Assembly: GCA_905181725.1 (NCBI GenBank)
Contig: CAJIYX010000015.1
Coordinates: 1 to 41,523 of the forward strand
DNA from: Alphaproteobacteria bacterium UBA830
Lineage (GTDB): Bacteria > Pseudomonadota > Alphaproteobacteria > MPNO01 > UBA830
DNA length: 41,523 nucleotides
Direction of reading: 5' to 3'
Shown here: positions 16,716-24,962 of the stretch, piece by piece
Layout of the letters: each line of letters begins with the position of its first letter
How positions within the stretch are numbered: position 1 is the stretch's first letter
Program-made: the position numbers and the translations under genes
Notes under the pieces: generated by a model
What the model was told of the DNA's origin: nothing
What the model saw: only the letters and a program-made list of their open reading frames with translations
Database searches by the model: none

Positions 16716-17117
16716 ATGAATAAAAGACGAAAATTCCTTAGTTACCTGACATCAATCGCGCTGCTGCCGTTCCTGCCGGCGCGGGCCTCCGCCGCCCTGC
16801 GCTTATCCGGCGCTGACAACACCTCCTTGATTCGAATTTTACAGAACCTAGTGCCGGACAACCCGGCAACGCGTGCCCTGGGGACGACGGCGCTTCGGCA
16901 ATACAAAAGCAATTTTGTTTCTGAAACCATTCCGGTAAGGCTCTTCGGGTCTTTGACGGAGACACCTTTGCCGACAGCGCATCAGTTGCGCGCCCATCTA
17001 CAATCTCTGTGCCATGCAGATTTTGACGCCGGTGACACTGTGGCTCTGGATGGATGGGTCCTTGCGCGGAGCGAAGCCGAAGTGCTCGCCCTCGTCGCCC
17101 TGCACCGGAAGATCTGA
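16716..17117 (+). CDS. Small Tat-like subunit of a GMC dehydrogenase (gluconate 2-dehydrogenase subunit 3-like)
   Basis: This 133-residue protein begins with MNKRRKFLSYL, a twin-arginine-like motif, followed by a hydrophobic stretch ending LPARASA, a probable signal-peptidase site. The mature part is small and helical, with no cofactor motif. It is followed after one base by an FAD GMC oxidoreductase lacking its own signal. In sorbitol, fructose and gluconate dehydrogenases a small Tat-signal subunit escorts the flavoprotein to the periplasm; I infer the same here. The motif is RRKFL, close to but not the perfect S/T-RRxFLK consensus, so the Tat assignment is probable rather than certain. Confidence 0.7.
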   Translation: MNKRRKFLSYLTSIALLPFLPARASAALRLSGADNTSLIRILQNLVPDNPATRALGTTALRQYKSNFVSETIPVRLFGSLTETPLPTAHQLRAHLQSLCHADFDAGDTVALDGWVLARSEAEVLALVALHRKI

Positions 17118-17118
17118 G

Positions 17119-18780
17119 ATGTTCGCCGACCTTCGCGAATTGCCAGACGGACACGTGGCCAATTGCGACCTCTGCATTATCGGCGGGGGTGCAGCCGGCA
17201 TATCGATGGTACGTGAATTTATCGGGACGACAACCAAAGTCTGCCTCATCGAGAGCGCGCGCGAATACGAAGACGCGACACAGCAGCTTTATGCCGGGGC
17301 GGCGCAGCCCGCCCGCAAACGCGCCCGGAGCATCAAAGAAGGCGTCCATTACGGCGTTCCGGCGATTCACAGCCGCCTGCGTCATTTTGGCGGCAGCACC
17401 AATCACTGGGGCGGATACTGCGTACCGCTCGACCCGGAAGATCTCGAAAAGCACGACTGGATTCCCGATAGCGGGTGGCCCATCGGATGGCGGGAGCTCT
17501 CAAAGATTTATCCGCGTGCGCAAGCCGTCTGCGAGATCGGACCGTATGTCTATGACGACAGCCTGTGGCAGCGCACAAAAACCGAACCCTATGCATTCGA
17601 TCCGCAGAACCTGGTCAATCGGTTCTACCAGTTCAGCCCGCCGACGCGTTTCGGCGACCGCTATGGGAAAGCTTTGAAAGCGGCACCCAACGTGACGGTC
17701 CTGTTCAATGCGAATGTGACGAATATCGGTCTCGCGTCGAACACGGCCTCGGTTGACCATATCAAAGTATCATCGCTGGGGGGCAAAACCGGCCGCGTCG
17801 CTGCACGGCATTATGTGCTGGCCAGCGGCGGCATAGAGAACGCACGGCTGCTCCTCGCATCAAACGACATCGCGCAACGCGGCATCGGAAACGAGCGCGA
17901 TCTCGTCGGCCGCTATTTCATGGATCATCTGTACGATTCCGTTGGCTCCCTGCTGGTGTCGGAGAACCCGAAGCGGCTAATAGCGCAATACGCCGAGATC
18001 GTCCCCGATCAAGCAGGGCATCCACTGGCCGAAGCGGGACCCGACGCGGACTCCGTCATGTTTCAGGCAGCACTCAGCCCGTCGGCCGCCGCGAAGAAGC
18101 GAAACCGCGCCGGGGCGGTCGCCCTGTTTATCCGCGGGGACTGGTCGCGGGTCGATGAGGGCGTGCGCGCCGTCTACGAGGCCGTCGAACGCGAAGACAA
18201 CCCGGCAGCCGAAAATTACGGCAGCTACCTGCTCGATATCCTGCGCAATCTCGACACCGCGGGGCCGGCGGTCAAAAACCTCGTTCAGGGGAAAAGCCCG
18301 CCGCACCTGCCGGTTCTGTTTGCCATCGCCGAGCAGGTTCCGAACCGCGGCAGCCGCATTGCGCTGGCCGATCAAAAAGACGCGCTCGGCATGCCACGTG
18401 CCCGGATCGACTGGCAGCTGTCTGAACTGGACCGCCGAACTTTTGCGCAGATGCCGGATCTATTGGCGGGCGAGTTCGGGCGGCAAGGCATCGGCCGGGT
18501 GCATAAGGCGCCCTGGCTGGATGAGGATGCGCTGTATCTGTACCGAGGAGATTTTTCGCGCATCCTTGAACCCGGTCGCCATCATTCGGGCACCACCAGA
18601 ATGGCGCGCGACCCGGCGCAGGGCGTGGTCGATGCGGATTGTCAAATATTCGGCGTCTCGAACCTGTCGGTCGCGGGAAGCTCGGTATTCCCCACAATCG
18701 GGTCGGCGAACCCGACCCTGACGATCATCGCCCTGGCGCTTCGCCTCGCCGACCACTTGAAAGGCCGGCTCACCCGCTAA
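17119..18780 (+). CDS. GMC-family FAD oxidoreductase, catalytic subunit
   Basis: This 553-residue flavoprotein has an N-terminal FAD-binding fold, CDLCIIGGGAAGISMVREF (about residues 15-33), HFGGSTNHWGGYC (about 94-106), YVLASGGIENARLLLASND in the middle, and the C-terminal GMC block HHSGTTRMARDP with SVFPTIGSANPTLTI supplying the catalytic His and Asn. The ATG lies one base after the stop of the small subunit (TGAGATG), so translation is coupled. It probably oxidises a sugar, polyol or similar alcohol. No cytochrome subunit is adjacent. The longer frame beginning 17014 is rejected because it overlaps the small-subunit gene. Confidence 0.9.
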   Translation: MFADLRELPDGHVANCDLCIIGGGAAGISMVREFIGTTTKVCLIESAREYEDATQQLYAGAAQPARKRARSIKEGVHYGVPAIHSRLRHFGGSTNHWGGYCVPLDPEDLEKHDWIPDSGWPIGWRELSKIYPRAQAVCEIGPYVYDDSLWQRTKTEPYAFDPQNLVNRFYQFSPPTRFGDRYGKALKAAPNVTVLFNANVTNIGLASNTASVDHIKVSSLGGKTGRVAARHYVLASGGIENARLLLASNDIAQRGIGNERDLVGRYFMDHLYDSVGSLLVSENPKRLIAQYAEIVPDQAGHPLAEAGPDADSVMFQAALSPSAAAKKRNRAGAVALFIRGDWSRVDEGVRAVYEAVEREDNPAAENYGSYLLDILRNLDTAGPAVKNLVQGKSPPHLPVLFAIAEQVPNRGSRIALADQKDALGMPRARIDWQLSELDRRTFAQMPDLLAGEFGRQGIGRVHKAPWLDEDALYLYRGDFSRILEPGRHHSGTTRMARDPAQGVVDADCQIFGVSNLSVAGSSVFPTIGSANPTLTIIALALRLADHLKGRLTR

Positions 18781-18798
18781 TCGGGCACATCAGTGACG

Positions 18799-19029
18799 CT
18801 AGACCGCTTTGACGGACTTGATACGCGGTTTTCGCATACCCGACCGCTGGGCGATCTCGTCGTCCTGCTTTTCGATCGCGAGACGGGCAAGTTCGAGAAC
18901 CTCTTCACCATACGGGTTTTCCAGAAGCTCCGCAGAGACCCGGCGGTTGGAGCTCAGGCTATCATCCGCATAGACGACGTTGAAGGACTGAAAAGCCGCT
19001 TTCGCCGCCTTCTTGTTCCGACCTGCCAT
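18799..19029 (-). CDS. Conserved-looking small basic protein (76 aa)
   Basis: The protein starts MAGRNKKAAKAAFQSFNVVY and continues with DDSLSSNRRVSAELLENPYG and a helical, charged middle (EEVLELARLAIEKQDDEI), ending in a lysine/arginine-rich tail. I do not recognise a named family, although the sequence is clearly protein-like. ATG 19029 is preceded by AGGAGATATC on its strand, a good Shine-Dalgarno; the longer frame to 19140 would run into the tRNA and is rejected. It follows the tRNA-Met gene and its terminator on the same strand. Confidence 0.7.
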   Translation of the reverse strand: MAGRNKKAAKAAFQSFNVVYADDSLSSNRRVSAELLENPYGEEVLELARLAIEKQDDEIAQRSGMRKPRIKSVKAV

Positions 19030-19063
19030 GATATCTCCTGCTGCCGCTTTTCGCGGCGGGCCT

Positions 19064-19102
19064 AAAAATAAACCCTTGCCCGGCGCCAGCCCGGCAAGGG
19101 TT
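19064..19102 (-). terminator. Rho-independent terminator of tRNA-Met
   Basis: AACCCTTGCC (19071-19080) pairs with GGCAAGGGTT (19093-19102), a perfect 10-bp stem. On the minus strand the stem is followed by TTATTTTTA. It begins 6 bases after the tRNA 3' end. Confidence 0.85.
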
Positions 19103-19107
19103 AAAAT

Positions 19108-19184
19108 TGGTAGCGGGAGAGGGACTTGAACCCCCGACACGCGGATTATGATTCCGCTGCTCTAACCAGCTGAGCTACCCCGCC
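19108..19184 (-). tRNA. tRNA-Met (CAT), elongator type
   Basis: A 77-nt cloverleaf with encoded CCA. The acceptor is GGCGGGG pairing with TCCCGCT (G-U at the first and last pairs). The D-arm is GCTCAGCTGGTTAGAGC. The anticodon stem is GCGGA/TCCGC with loop ATCATAA, giving CAT, and the T-loop is TTCAAGT. The first base pair and arm sequences match alphaproteobacterial elongator tRNA-Met rather than initiator or tRNA-Ile2. Confidence 0.95.
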
Positions 19185-19281
19185 ATAAGGGGGCCGGATA
19201 TAATCGGTTGGCCGGATTTCGTCAAGCATTCGTCATATTCTCGGGGGCGGCTTAATATGCAAAAAACACCGGATACACCGC

Positions 19282-20050
19282 GTGCTTCAATTTTCCACCA
19301 ATCTGTCAACCATGTTCCGCGAATACGATCTGACCGACCGGCCCCGCGCGGCACACGAAGTGGGCTTTCGCGCCATCGAAATGCAATTCCCCTACGAGCT
19401 CGATTGTAGCGCGCTGGCCAGTGTATCGAAGAAGTATGCCCTTTCCGTCTCCGTGATCAACTTGCCTTGCGGCGATTTCGTCCAGGGCGGCGAGGGAAAT
19501 GCCGCCCTGCCCTACCGAATCGAGGATTTTCGCGAGAGCGTCGCCTTGGCCAGGAAATATGCCGAAGGCCTCGGCGCCCAGAACGTGAATATCTTGGCTG
19601 GGACACCCTCGATCGACCGTGAAACCGCCAATATCATCCTTGCCGACAATCTGCGCTACGCAGCCACGGTCCTCGGCGAAATAGGCGTCAGCGTGGTGGT
19701 CGAGGCGATCAACGATATCGACCGGGCGGCTTTTTTCTCAGCACCGCCGATGCCGTGATCGACATCATCGACCGCGCGGACCATCCCAACCTCGCCCTCC
19801 AGTTCGATCTCTATCATATGGCGATGATGGGCCTGCCACTGGTCGAAACCTATCAGAAGCATGTCGACCGGATTGGTCACATCCAGTTCGCCGACGCGCC
19901 GGGCCGGTATGAACCGGCACCGGCACGATCGATTTTGGCCCGATCTTCGCGGCAATCGACGCGTCAGACTATGACGGCTGGGTCCCGGCTGAATATCTGC
20001 CGAAGAACACCACCGGGAGCGGCCTCGGCTGGATGAAAACCGCGATGTAA
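19282..20050 (+). pseudogene. hyi: Hydroxypyruvate isomerase-like (Hyi) gene with two frameshifts
   Basis: Reading begins at GTG 19282 (LQFSTNLSTMFREYDLTDR), a normal Hyi N-terminus, and runs through INLPCGDFVQGGEGN and VVVEAIND. Near 19722-19736 the frame changes to GGFFLSTADAVIDIIDRA, HPNLALQFDLYHM and HVDRIGHIQFADAPGRYEP. Near 19911-19918 it changes again to GTGTIDFGPIFAAID and SGLGWMKTAM, then stops at 20050. Each join needs one missing base, both beside short C/G runs, and the total (about 256 codons) equals the usual length of this TIM-barrel sugar isomerase. With all blocks preserved it may be a very recent pseudogene or two sequence errors. Confidence 0.85.
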
Positions 20051-20123
20051 TGCACATGCGGCATTTTGGTCCGACGCCAAATGCCATATTGCCGATACCG
20101 GATCGGGTTCCTAAATCCAATTC

Positions 20124-20624
20124 ATGAGGACACAGACGATACCTTCCACATTCTGCGAGCCCGTCGAGGTTGCGCCCCGGTTGCCCGATGCGGCGCTGCC
20201 TGAGGCAGGTTGGGCAGATGCCTTTGAAATGACCACGCGCCGGCGCTTTGCCAGCATGCGTGAGGTCGCGCAGGCGACGGTCGGCTCAATGCCGCCCTGG
20301 TCACGCTGGCTTTTGAAGCTCCGCAATGTCGTCGTTCGGCCCTTCGGCCTGAAACCGGATGGCACGGCCGACGCGCCGGATAGCGCCGCACGGATCGATA
20401 TATTGCCAATACCCGACGAACGCGCCGACCGTATTGTCCTCGATCTTGACGACGCTCATCTGAATTTCAGGATCGTGATTGAACGTAGCGCCCTGGAGGC
20501 TGGTGATCAGATTAGAGTCACCCCGTTTGTGCAGCGTCACAATCTGTTTGGCCGGATGTATATCGCGGCGATCACACCGTTCCACAAAGCAATTGCGACA
20601 GCATCGTTCCGACAGGCCGGCTAA
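20124..20624 (+). CDS. DUF2867 family protein
   Basis: This 166-residue protein has the DUF2867 features: a central MPPWSRWLLKLRNVVVRPFGL segment split by conserved Trp and Arg, LDDAHLNFRI, VTPFVQRHNLFGRMYIA, and ITPFHKAI near the end. The family is uncharacterised and often found in bacteria as a stand-alone small cytoplasmic protein. ATG 20124 gives the full family length, but no clear ribosome-binding site precedes it. It is convergent with mnmA, 37 bp apart. Confidence 0.8.
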   Translation: MRTQTIPSTFCEPVEVAPRLPDAALPEAGWADAFEMTTRRRFASMREVAQATVGSMPPWSRWLLKLRNVVVRPFGLKPDGTADAPDSAARIDILPIPDERADRIVLDLDDAHLNFRIVIERSALEAGDQIRVTPFVQRHNLFGRMYIAAITPFHKAIATASFRQAG

Positions 20625-20661
20625 ATTTGCCCGATCGGCGTACCGGGAGCGAGACTGGCGT

Positions 20662-21774
20662 TCAGGCTGCCCGCTGGATCCAGCCGCCGCCGAGCAGACG
20701 CTCGCCGTCATAGAAAACGCAGGCCTGCCCCGGCGCAACGGCGCGTTCGGGGGTAGCAAGCGTGACGACGGCGGTGGTGCCGTCCTGGTTCAGGCTTAAC
20801 AAAGCCGGCACCGGCGCCTGGGTTGAACGGATTTTCGCCGAGATACGGACCTTACTTCCCGGTGCATCCGCATCGCCAAGCCAGTTCAGACCGGACAGGC
20901 GGATGGTCTGCTGACCCAGCGCCGACCCCGGCCCGACAACGACCCGATGTGCATCGGGCTCGAGCCGGATGACGTAAAGAGGCTCGCCCGTGCCGCCGAT
21001 GCCAATGCCGCGACGCTGACCGATGGTAAAATTGATAATCCCCTCGTGGCGGCCAAGCACCTTGCCGTCCAAGTCGACAACATCGCCAGGATCGATGGCA
21101 CCCGGGCGGATCTTGGCGACCACGGAGGCGTAGTCGCCATCGGGCACAAAACAAATATCCTGGCTATCGGGCTTCGTCGCGACTGGCAGATTGAAGCGTT
21201 CGGCATGCGTCCGCACTTCATCTTTCGGCATACCACCGAGCGGAAAGCGCAGGAAATCGGCCTGATCCTGTGTCGTCGCGAACAGGAAATAGCTCTGATC
21301 GCGGCCCGCATCCACGGCGCGGCGCAGCTCTGCCGGGCCCTCGGTGCCGACCCGCTGGATATAGTGCCCAGTTGCCAGCGCATCGCCCTGTAGGTCCTTG
21401 GCGGTTTTGAGCAGATCACGAAATTTGACTGTCTGATTGCACAACACGCAGGGAATGGGCGTCTCACCCCGGATATAACTGTCTGCAAAGGCGTCGATAA
21501 CGTCTTCACGGAATTGGGATTCATAGTTCAGCACGTAATGGGGAATACCGACAGATTCGGCGACCTGCTTGGCATCGAAGATATCCTGACCGGCGCAGCA
21601 GGCTTTTTCACGCTTTACCGCTTCGCCGTGATCGTAGAGCTGGAGCGTCACACCAACGACGTCATAGCCCTCCTCCGCCAGCAAGGCCGCGGTCACAGAG
21701 CTGTCCACGCCACCCGACATGGCGACAATGATGCGCGTATCCGCGGGCGCTTTGGAGATACCAAGTGAGTTCAT
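20662..21774 (-). CDS. mnmA: tRNA-specific 2-thiouridylase MnmA
   Basis: This 370-residue enzyme carries the PP-loop [16 protein letters not shown] (ATP-binding, about residues 18-33), the catalytic cysteine in [13 protein letters not shown] and a second one in [13 protein letters not shown], and a GHEG-like beta-barrel C-terminus. It transfers sulfur to U34 of tRNAs for Lys, Glu and Gln, together with IscS/Tus-type relay proteins. It is a housekeeping gene with normal length and an ATG start at 21774. A PEP-CTERM-like relic lies directly upstream on the same strand. Confidence 0.97.
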   Translation of the reverse strand: MNSLGISKAPADTRIIVAMSGGVDSSVTAALLAEEGYDVVGVTLQLYDHGEAVKREKACCAGQDIFDAKQVAESVGIPHYVLNYESQFREDVIDAFADSYIRGETPIPCVLCNQTVKFRDLLKTAKDLQGDALATGHYIQRVGTEGPAELRRAVDAGRDQSYFLFATTQDQADFLRFPLGGMPKDEVRTHAERFNLPVATKPDSQDICFVPDGDYASVVAKIRPGAIDPGDVVDLDGKVLGRHEGIINFTIGQRRGIGIGGTGEPLYVIRLEPDAHRVVVGPGSALGQQTIRLSGLNWLGDADAPGSKVRISAKIRSTQAPVPALLSLNQDGTTAVVTLATPERAVAPGQACVFYDGERLLGGGWIQRAA

Positions 21775-21824
21775 GGCGCGGAATATAGGGTTTTTGACCG
21801 CCCCGGCAAGCAGGGAGTGACCGG

Positions 21825-21974
21825 TTACGCCCGATTCCGCCGCCGCACGACGCCAAGCCCCACCATCATGGCCCCAAACAGAGCCAGCGTGCCGGACGCG
21901 TTAACCACTGCCGGGGTGTTTTCCTCACGAACATAAATCACCCAGCTACCTAATTTTTGACCAGACGACGCGCT
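21825..21974 (-). pseudogene. C-terminal relic of a PEP-CTERM-like surface protein
   Basis: A 49-codon open frame bounded by stops encodes a tail that ends with [20 protein letters not shown], then [11 protein letters not shown]. This is the layout of exosortase sorting signals: a short Pro/Ala-containing motif, a single hydrophobic helix with LFGA and GLG, then an Arg-rich end. The motif is TPA rather than the usual PEP. The frame has no ATG and is closed by TGA at 21975-21977, so only the tail of the original gene remains. Alternatively it is a tiny membrane peptide. Confidence 0.5.
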
Positions 21975-22040
21975 TCAAATGGGCAACCGAATTCGCTGCG
22001 CGGCAAACGCAACCGATCAGGTTGCTTGCGCGCCATGGCA

Positions 22041-22056
22041 GGCAGGATCTCCTGCC
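22041..22056. repeat. Short dyad in the long gap before the ABC operon
   Basis: GGCAGGA and TCCTGCC are perfect complements separated by TC. The dyad lies about 200 bp upstream of the substrate-binding-protein start in the 479-bp gap 21775-22253. I saw nothing else in this gap except the PEP-CTERM-like tail. It could be a regulator site for the importer; no T-tract follows. Confidence 0.3.
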
Positions 22057-22253
22057 CAGAATTTGGACTCGTACGCCGTACGCAACCGGGATACCTTTAA
22101 TCCGTTCTTTCCTGACCGGACCGCTGTAAAAGCACGTTCGACAGGAACAAAATTCCCGTGATCGCCGACAACCGATCATGCCGGCCCGACAGGCTCTCAA
22201 AAGTGCAAAAACACTTCAGCGCCAACAGACACTTGAAACCAGGGAGACTACAC

Positions 22254-23303
22254 ATGAAAATTTCAAAAATCCTCGCCCCGCTCGGCGGTCGCACGGTCCG
22301 CAACGGCGCGCTTGCCCTTGTCGCAGCAACGGCCCTCGCCGCTTCCGCACAGGCACAGACAAAGGTCCGCGTTACGCTTGACTGGGTACCGCAATCGACC
22401 CATGGACCGACGTTCATTGCGCAATACCAAGGCTATTTCAAAGCCGAGGGACTGGACGTGTCGATCACACCCGGCAAAGGCTCGGCCGATGCCGTGCGCA
22501 AGCTGGTCGCCGGCACCCATGATATCGGCTGGCCCGACATCAACGCGTTGATCGAGTTCAATTCCAAGAATCCGGATCAAGCGATCAAGACCATCATGAT
22601 GCTTTACGAACAGCCGCCGTTCTCGATCTGCGTGCTGGTCAAATCCGGCATCAAGAATCCGAAACAGCTGGTCGGCAGGAGCCTCGGCGCACCGGTGTTC
22701 GATGCGAGCTACAAGCTTTTCCCCGCCTTCGCCGCCGCCATCGGCATCGATCCGAATTCGGTTAAAAAGAAGAACATGAACCCGCGCCTGCGCGAACCCA
22801 TGCTGATCCGCGGCGATGTCGATTCCATCTCCGGCCACGTGTTCTCCAGCCTGCTTGCTATCAAGGCCGCCGGCCTGAAGGAATCCGACGTGGATTGCTT
22901 TATGTATGGCGACCACGGCATGGAAGCCTACGCAAACGGCATTGCGGTATCGCCCAAATTCGCGGTCGCCCATCCCGAAGCTGTAAAAGGTTTTATCCGC
23001 GCGACCTACAAGGCTGCCCGCGATATGGTTCAACGCCCCCAAATGGCAGTGGATGCAGTCAAAAAATTCCAGCCGCTGGTTCAGGCTTCGGTCGAGGCAG
23101 ATCGACTGCGGATCGCCATGGACTGCTGTATCCTGACGCCGAACGTCAAAAAGAACGGCTATGGCAATGTCGATATGGCGCGCCTACAACGGTCGATCAA
23201 TCAGGCAGCGGCGGCCTACAAGCTGAAAAACGTTCCTAAGGCAGCAGACATGTTCGACGCATCCTTCCTGCCGCCGCAGGCAGAGCGCTTCATTCACAAA
23301 TAA
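22254..23303 (+). CDS. ABC transporter substrate-binding protein (NMT1/THI5/SsuA type)
   Basis: This 349-residue periplasmic protein has a Sec signal peptide (MKISKIL at the start, hydrophobic core LALVAATALAASAQA, cleavage after AQA). The mature part reads VRVTLDWVPQSTHGPTFIAQ, YFKAEGLDVSITPGKGSADA and LVAGTHDIGWPDIN, typical of NMT1/THI5 and alkylsulfonate binders. ATG 22254 follows AGGGAG at 7 bases; the frame opens earlier at 22158 but without a signal. The ATPase and permease genes follow. It probably recognises a small anionic organic compound. A THI5-like fold can also suggest pyrimidine precursors. Confidence 0.93.
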   Translation: MKISKILAPLGGRTVRNGALALVAATALAASAQAQTKVRVTLDWVPQSTHGPTFIAQYQGYFKAEGLDVSITPGKGSADAVRKLVAGTHDIGWPDINALIEFNSKNPDQAIKTIMMLYEQPPFSICVLVKSGIKNPKQLVGRSLGAPVFDASYKLFPAFAAAIGIDPNSVKKKNMNPRLREPMLIRGDVDSISGHVFSSLLAIKAAGLKESDVDCFMYGDHGMEAYANGIAVSPKFAVAHPEAVKGFIRATYKAARDMVQRPQMAVDAVKKFQPLVQASVEADRLRIAMDCCILTPNVKKNGYGNVDMARLQRSINQAAAAYKLKNVPKAADMFDASFLPPQAERFIHK

Positions 23304-23367
23304 GCGGCTACCTGCGCAACAATACAAAGGTGCGGGGCGTGCATATGCGCGCCCCGCCATTTTCCTG

Positions 23368-24171
23368 ATGGCATACATAGATATCGAAGACGTCGATCTT
23401 GTCTATCGCAATAGCGCCGGACACGAGGCGGCGGACGGCACCCTCGCGCTGCAGAATACTTCGCTCAAGATGGAGCGCGGCGAGTTTGTCGCCCTTGTCG
23501 GACCGAGCGGCTGTGGAAAATCCACACTGCTGAAAATCATTTCGGGGCTGATCCGCGCGAATAAAGGCAAAGTCAGCGTCGGCGGAGAGCCCGTCACCAA
23601 GCCGCTCAAGATCGTTGGCATGGCGTTTCAGAACGCGTCCCTGCTGCCCTGGCGGTCGACGCGCGAAAACGTGCTTTTGCCCCTCGAAATTGTTGAGCCG
23701 CATCGCCAGAAATTCCGATCGGAGAAAGCTAAATACGAGGCCATGGCCAATGAGCTGCTGGCGACCGTCGGGTTGGAAGGGTTCGGTGACCGCGCGCCCT
23801 GGCAGCTCTCGGGCGGTATGCAGCAACGCGCGCAGTTATGCCGCGCCCTGGTGCACGAGCCTGACCTGTTGCTGCTCGACGAACCGTTCGGCGCGCTCGA
23901 TGCGTTCACGCGCGAAGAGCTGTGGGACGTTCTGCAGATGCTTTACCTGAAGCGGAAATGCACAGTCATTCTGGTCACACATGACCTCCGAGAAGCGGTC
24001 TATCTTGCCGACACGGTTTACGTCATGAGCGCCCGGCCCGGACGCGTGATCATGGACCGCAAGATTGACCTGCCCCGCACCCGGAAGCTCGACGATCTGT
24101 ACAGCCGCGACATCGCTGACCTGATCCAGGACCTTCGCCATCACATTAATGTCGCAAAATCAGACCCATAG
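23368..24171 (+). CDS. ABC transporter ATP-binding protein (SsuB/TauB type)
   Basis: This 267-residue ATPase has Walker A GPSGCGKST, Q-loop in VGMAFQNASLLPW, signature LSGGMQQR, Walker B LLLLDEPFGALDAF and the switch His in ILVTHDLREAVYL. It drives the import of the ligand bound by the upstream periplasmic protein. It starts 64 bp after that gene's stop and is followed 8 bp later by the permease. Sequence is intact and of ordinary length for the nitrate/sulfonate/taurine subfamily. Confidence 0.96.
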   Translation: MAYIDIEDVDLVYRNSAGHEAADGTLALQNTSLKMERGEFVALVGPSGCGKSTLLKIISGLIRANKGKVSVGGEPVTKPLKIVGMAFQNASLLPWRSTRENVLLPLEIVEPHRQKFRSEKAKYEAMANELLATVGLEGFGDRAPWQLSGGMQQRAQLCRALVHEPDLLLLDEPFGALDAFTREELWDVLQMLYLKRKCTVILVTHDLREAVYLADTVYVMSARPGRVIMDRKIDLPRTRKLDDLYSRDIADLIQDLRHHINVAKSDP

Positions 24172-24179
24172 GAGACGTT

Positions 24180-24962
24180 ATGAAAAGCAAATGGCTGGAA
24201 ATCGCCTCCCCCTGGTTGCTCACCCTCGTACTGATTCTGCTGTGGGAGGCCGTCGTCAATATTTTCGGTATCTCGCGCATCATCATGCCGTCGGCGAGCG
24301 AATCTTTCTATGCGATCTATGAATACCGTGTCGGGCTGTTGCAAAGTGCTCTGACGACGCTTTACGCAACCCTCCTCGGCTTTGGGGCGGCGGTGGTCAT
24401 CGGCGTTCTGATCGGTATCGCGATCGGACTCTGGCGTCCGGTTTATGTCGCGTGCTACCCGCTGATGGTCGCTTTCAACGCCATCCCGAAGGTTGTGATC
24501 GTGCCGATCTTCGTCCTGTGGATCGGCCCCGGTCTCCAGACCGCCAGTCTGACAGCGTTTGTCCTTTGCTTTTTCCCCATCGTCGTCAACATGGCCGTGG
24601 GCCTCGCTACGATTGAGCCCGAGCTCAAGGACGTATTACGGGCGCTTGGCGCGAAAGAACGGGACATCGTGATCAAGGTCGGGATACCCCGCTCGCTACC
24701 GTATCTCTTCGCGTCGCTGAAAATCGCCATTACGCTCGCCTTCGTCGGCGCGGTGATCGCAGAGACAGTGGCAGGCAGTGATGGCGTCGGCAACCTGATG
24801 CTTATCGCCAGTTCAAACTTCAATACACCGCTGATGTTTGCGGGCATCATCGTTATTGCGGCAATGGCGACCGCGATGTACGGAATATTCGCCATTCTCG
24901 ACAAGCGCTTCACCGGCTGGGCGACACGGGGCGCGATGAATGTTGCAACTGCGGGCGGCTAG
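24180..24962 (+). CDS. ABC transporter permease (SsuC/TauC type)
   Basis: This 260-residue membrane protein has about six helices and the EAA cytoplasmic loop in PELKDVLRALGAKERDIVIKVG, which contacts the ATPase, then IPRSLPYLFASLKIA. AGSDGVGNLMLIAS near the end is typical of the SsuC family. It forms the inner-membrane pore of the importer. GGAG precedes the ATG at 24180 by 5 bases. Its stop overlaps the stop of the convergent molybdopterin gene in one CTAG. Confidence 0.94.
   Translation: MKSKWLEIASPWLLTLVLILLWEAVVNIFGISRIIMPSASESFYAIYEYRVGLLQSALTTLYATLLGFGAAVVIGVLIGIAIGLWRPVYVACYPLMVAFNAIPKVVIVPIFVLWIGPGLQTASLTAFVLCFFPIVVNMAVGLATIEPELKDVLRALGAKERDIVIKVGIPRSLPYLFASLKIAITLAFVGAVIAETVAGSDGVGNLMLIASSNFNTPLMFAGIIVIAAMATAMYGIFAILDKRFTGWATRGAMNVATAGG

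Noticed and set aside
22057-22253. Possible TPP riboswitch before the NMT1/THI5-like ABC operon
   Set aside because: I looked for the CTGAGA-type core and the conserved helices; they are absent, so thiamine control is not supported.
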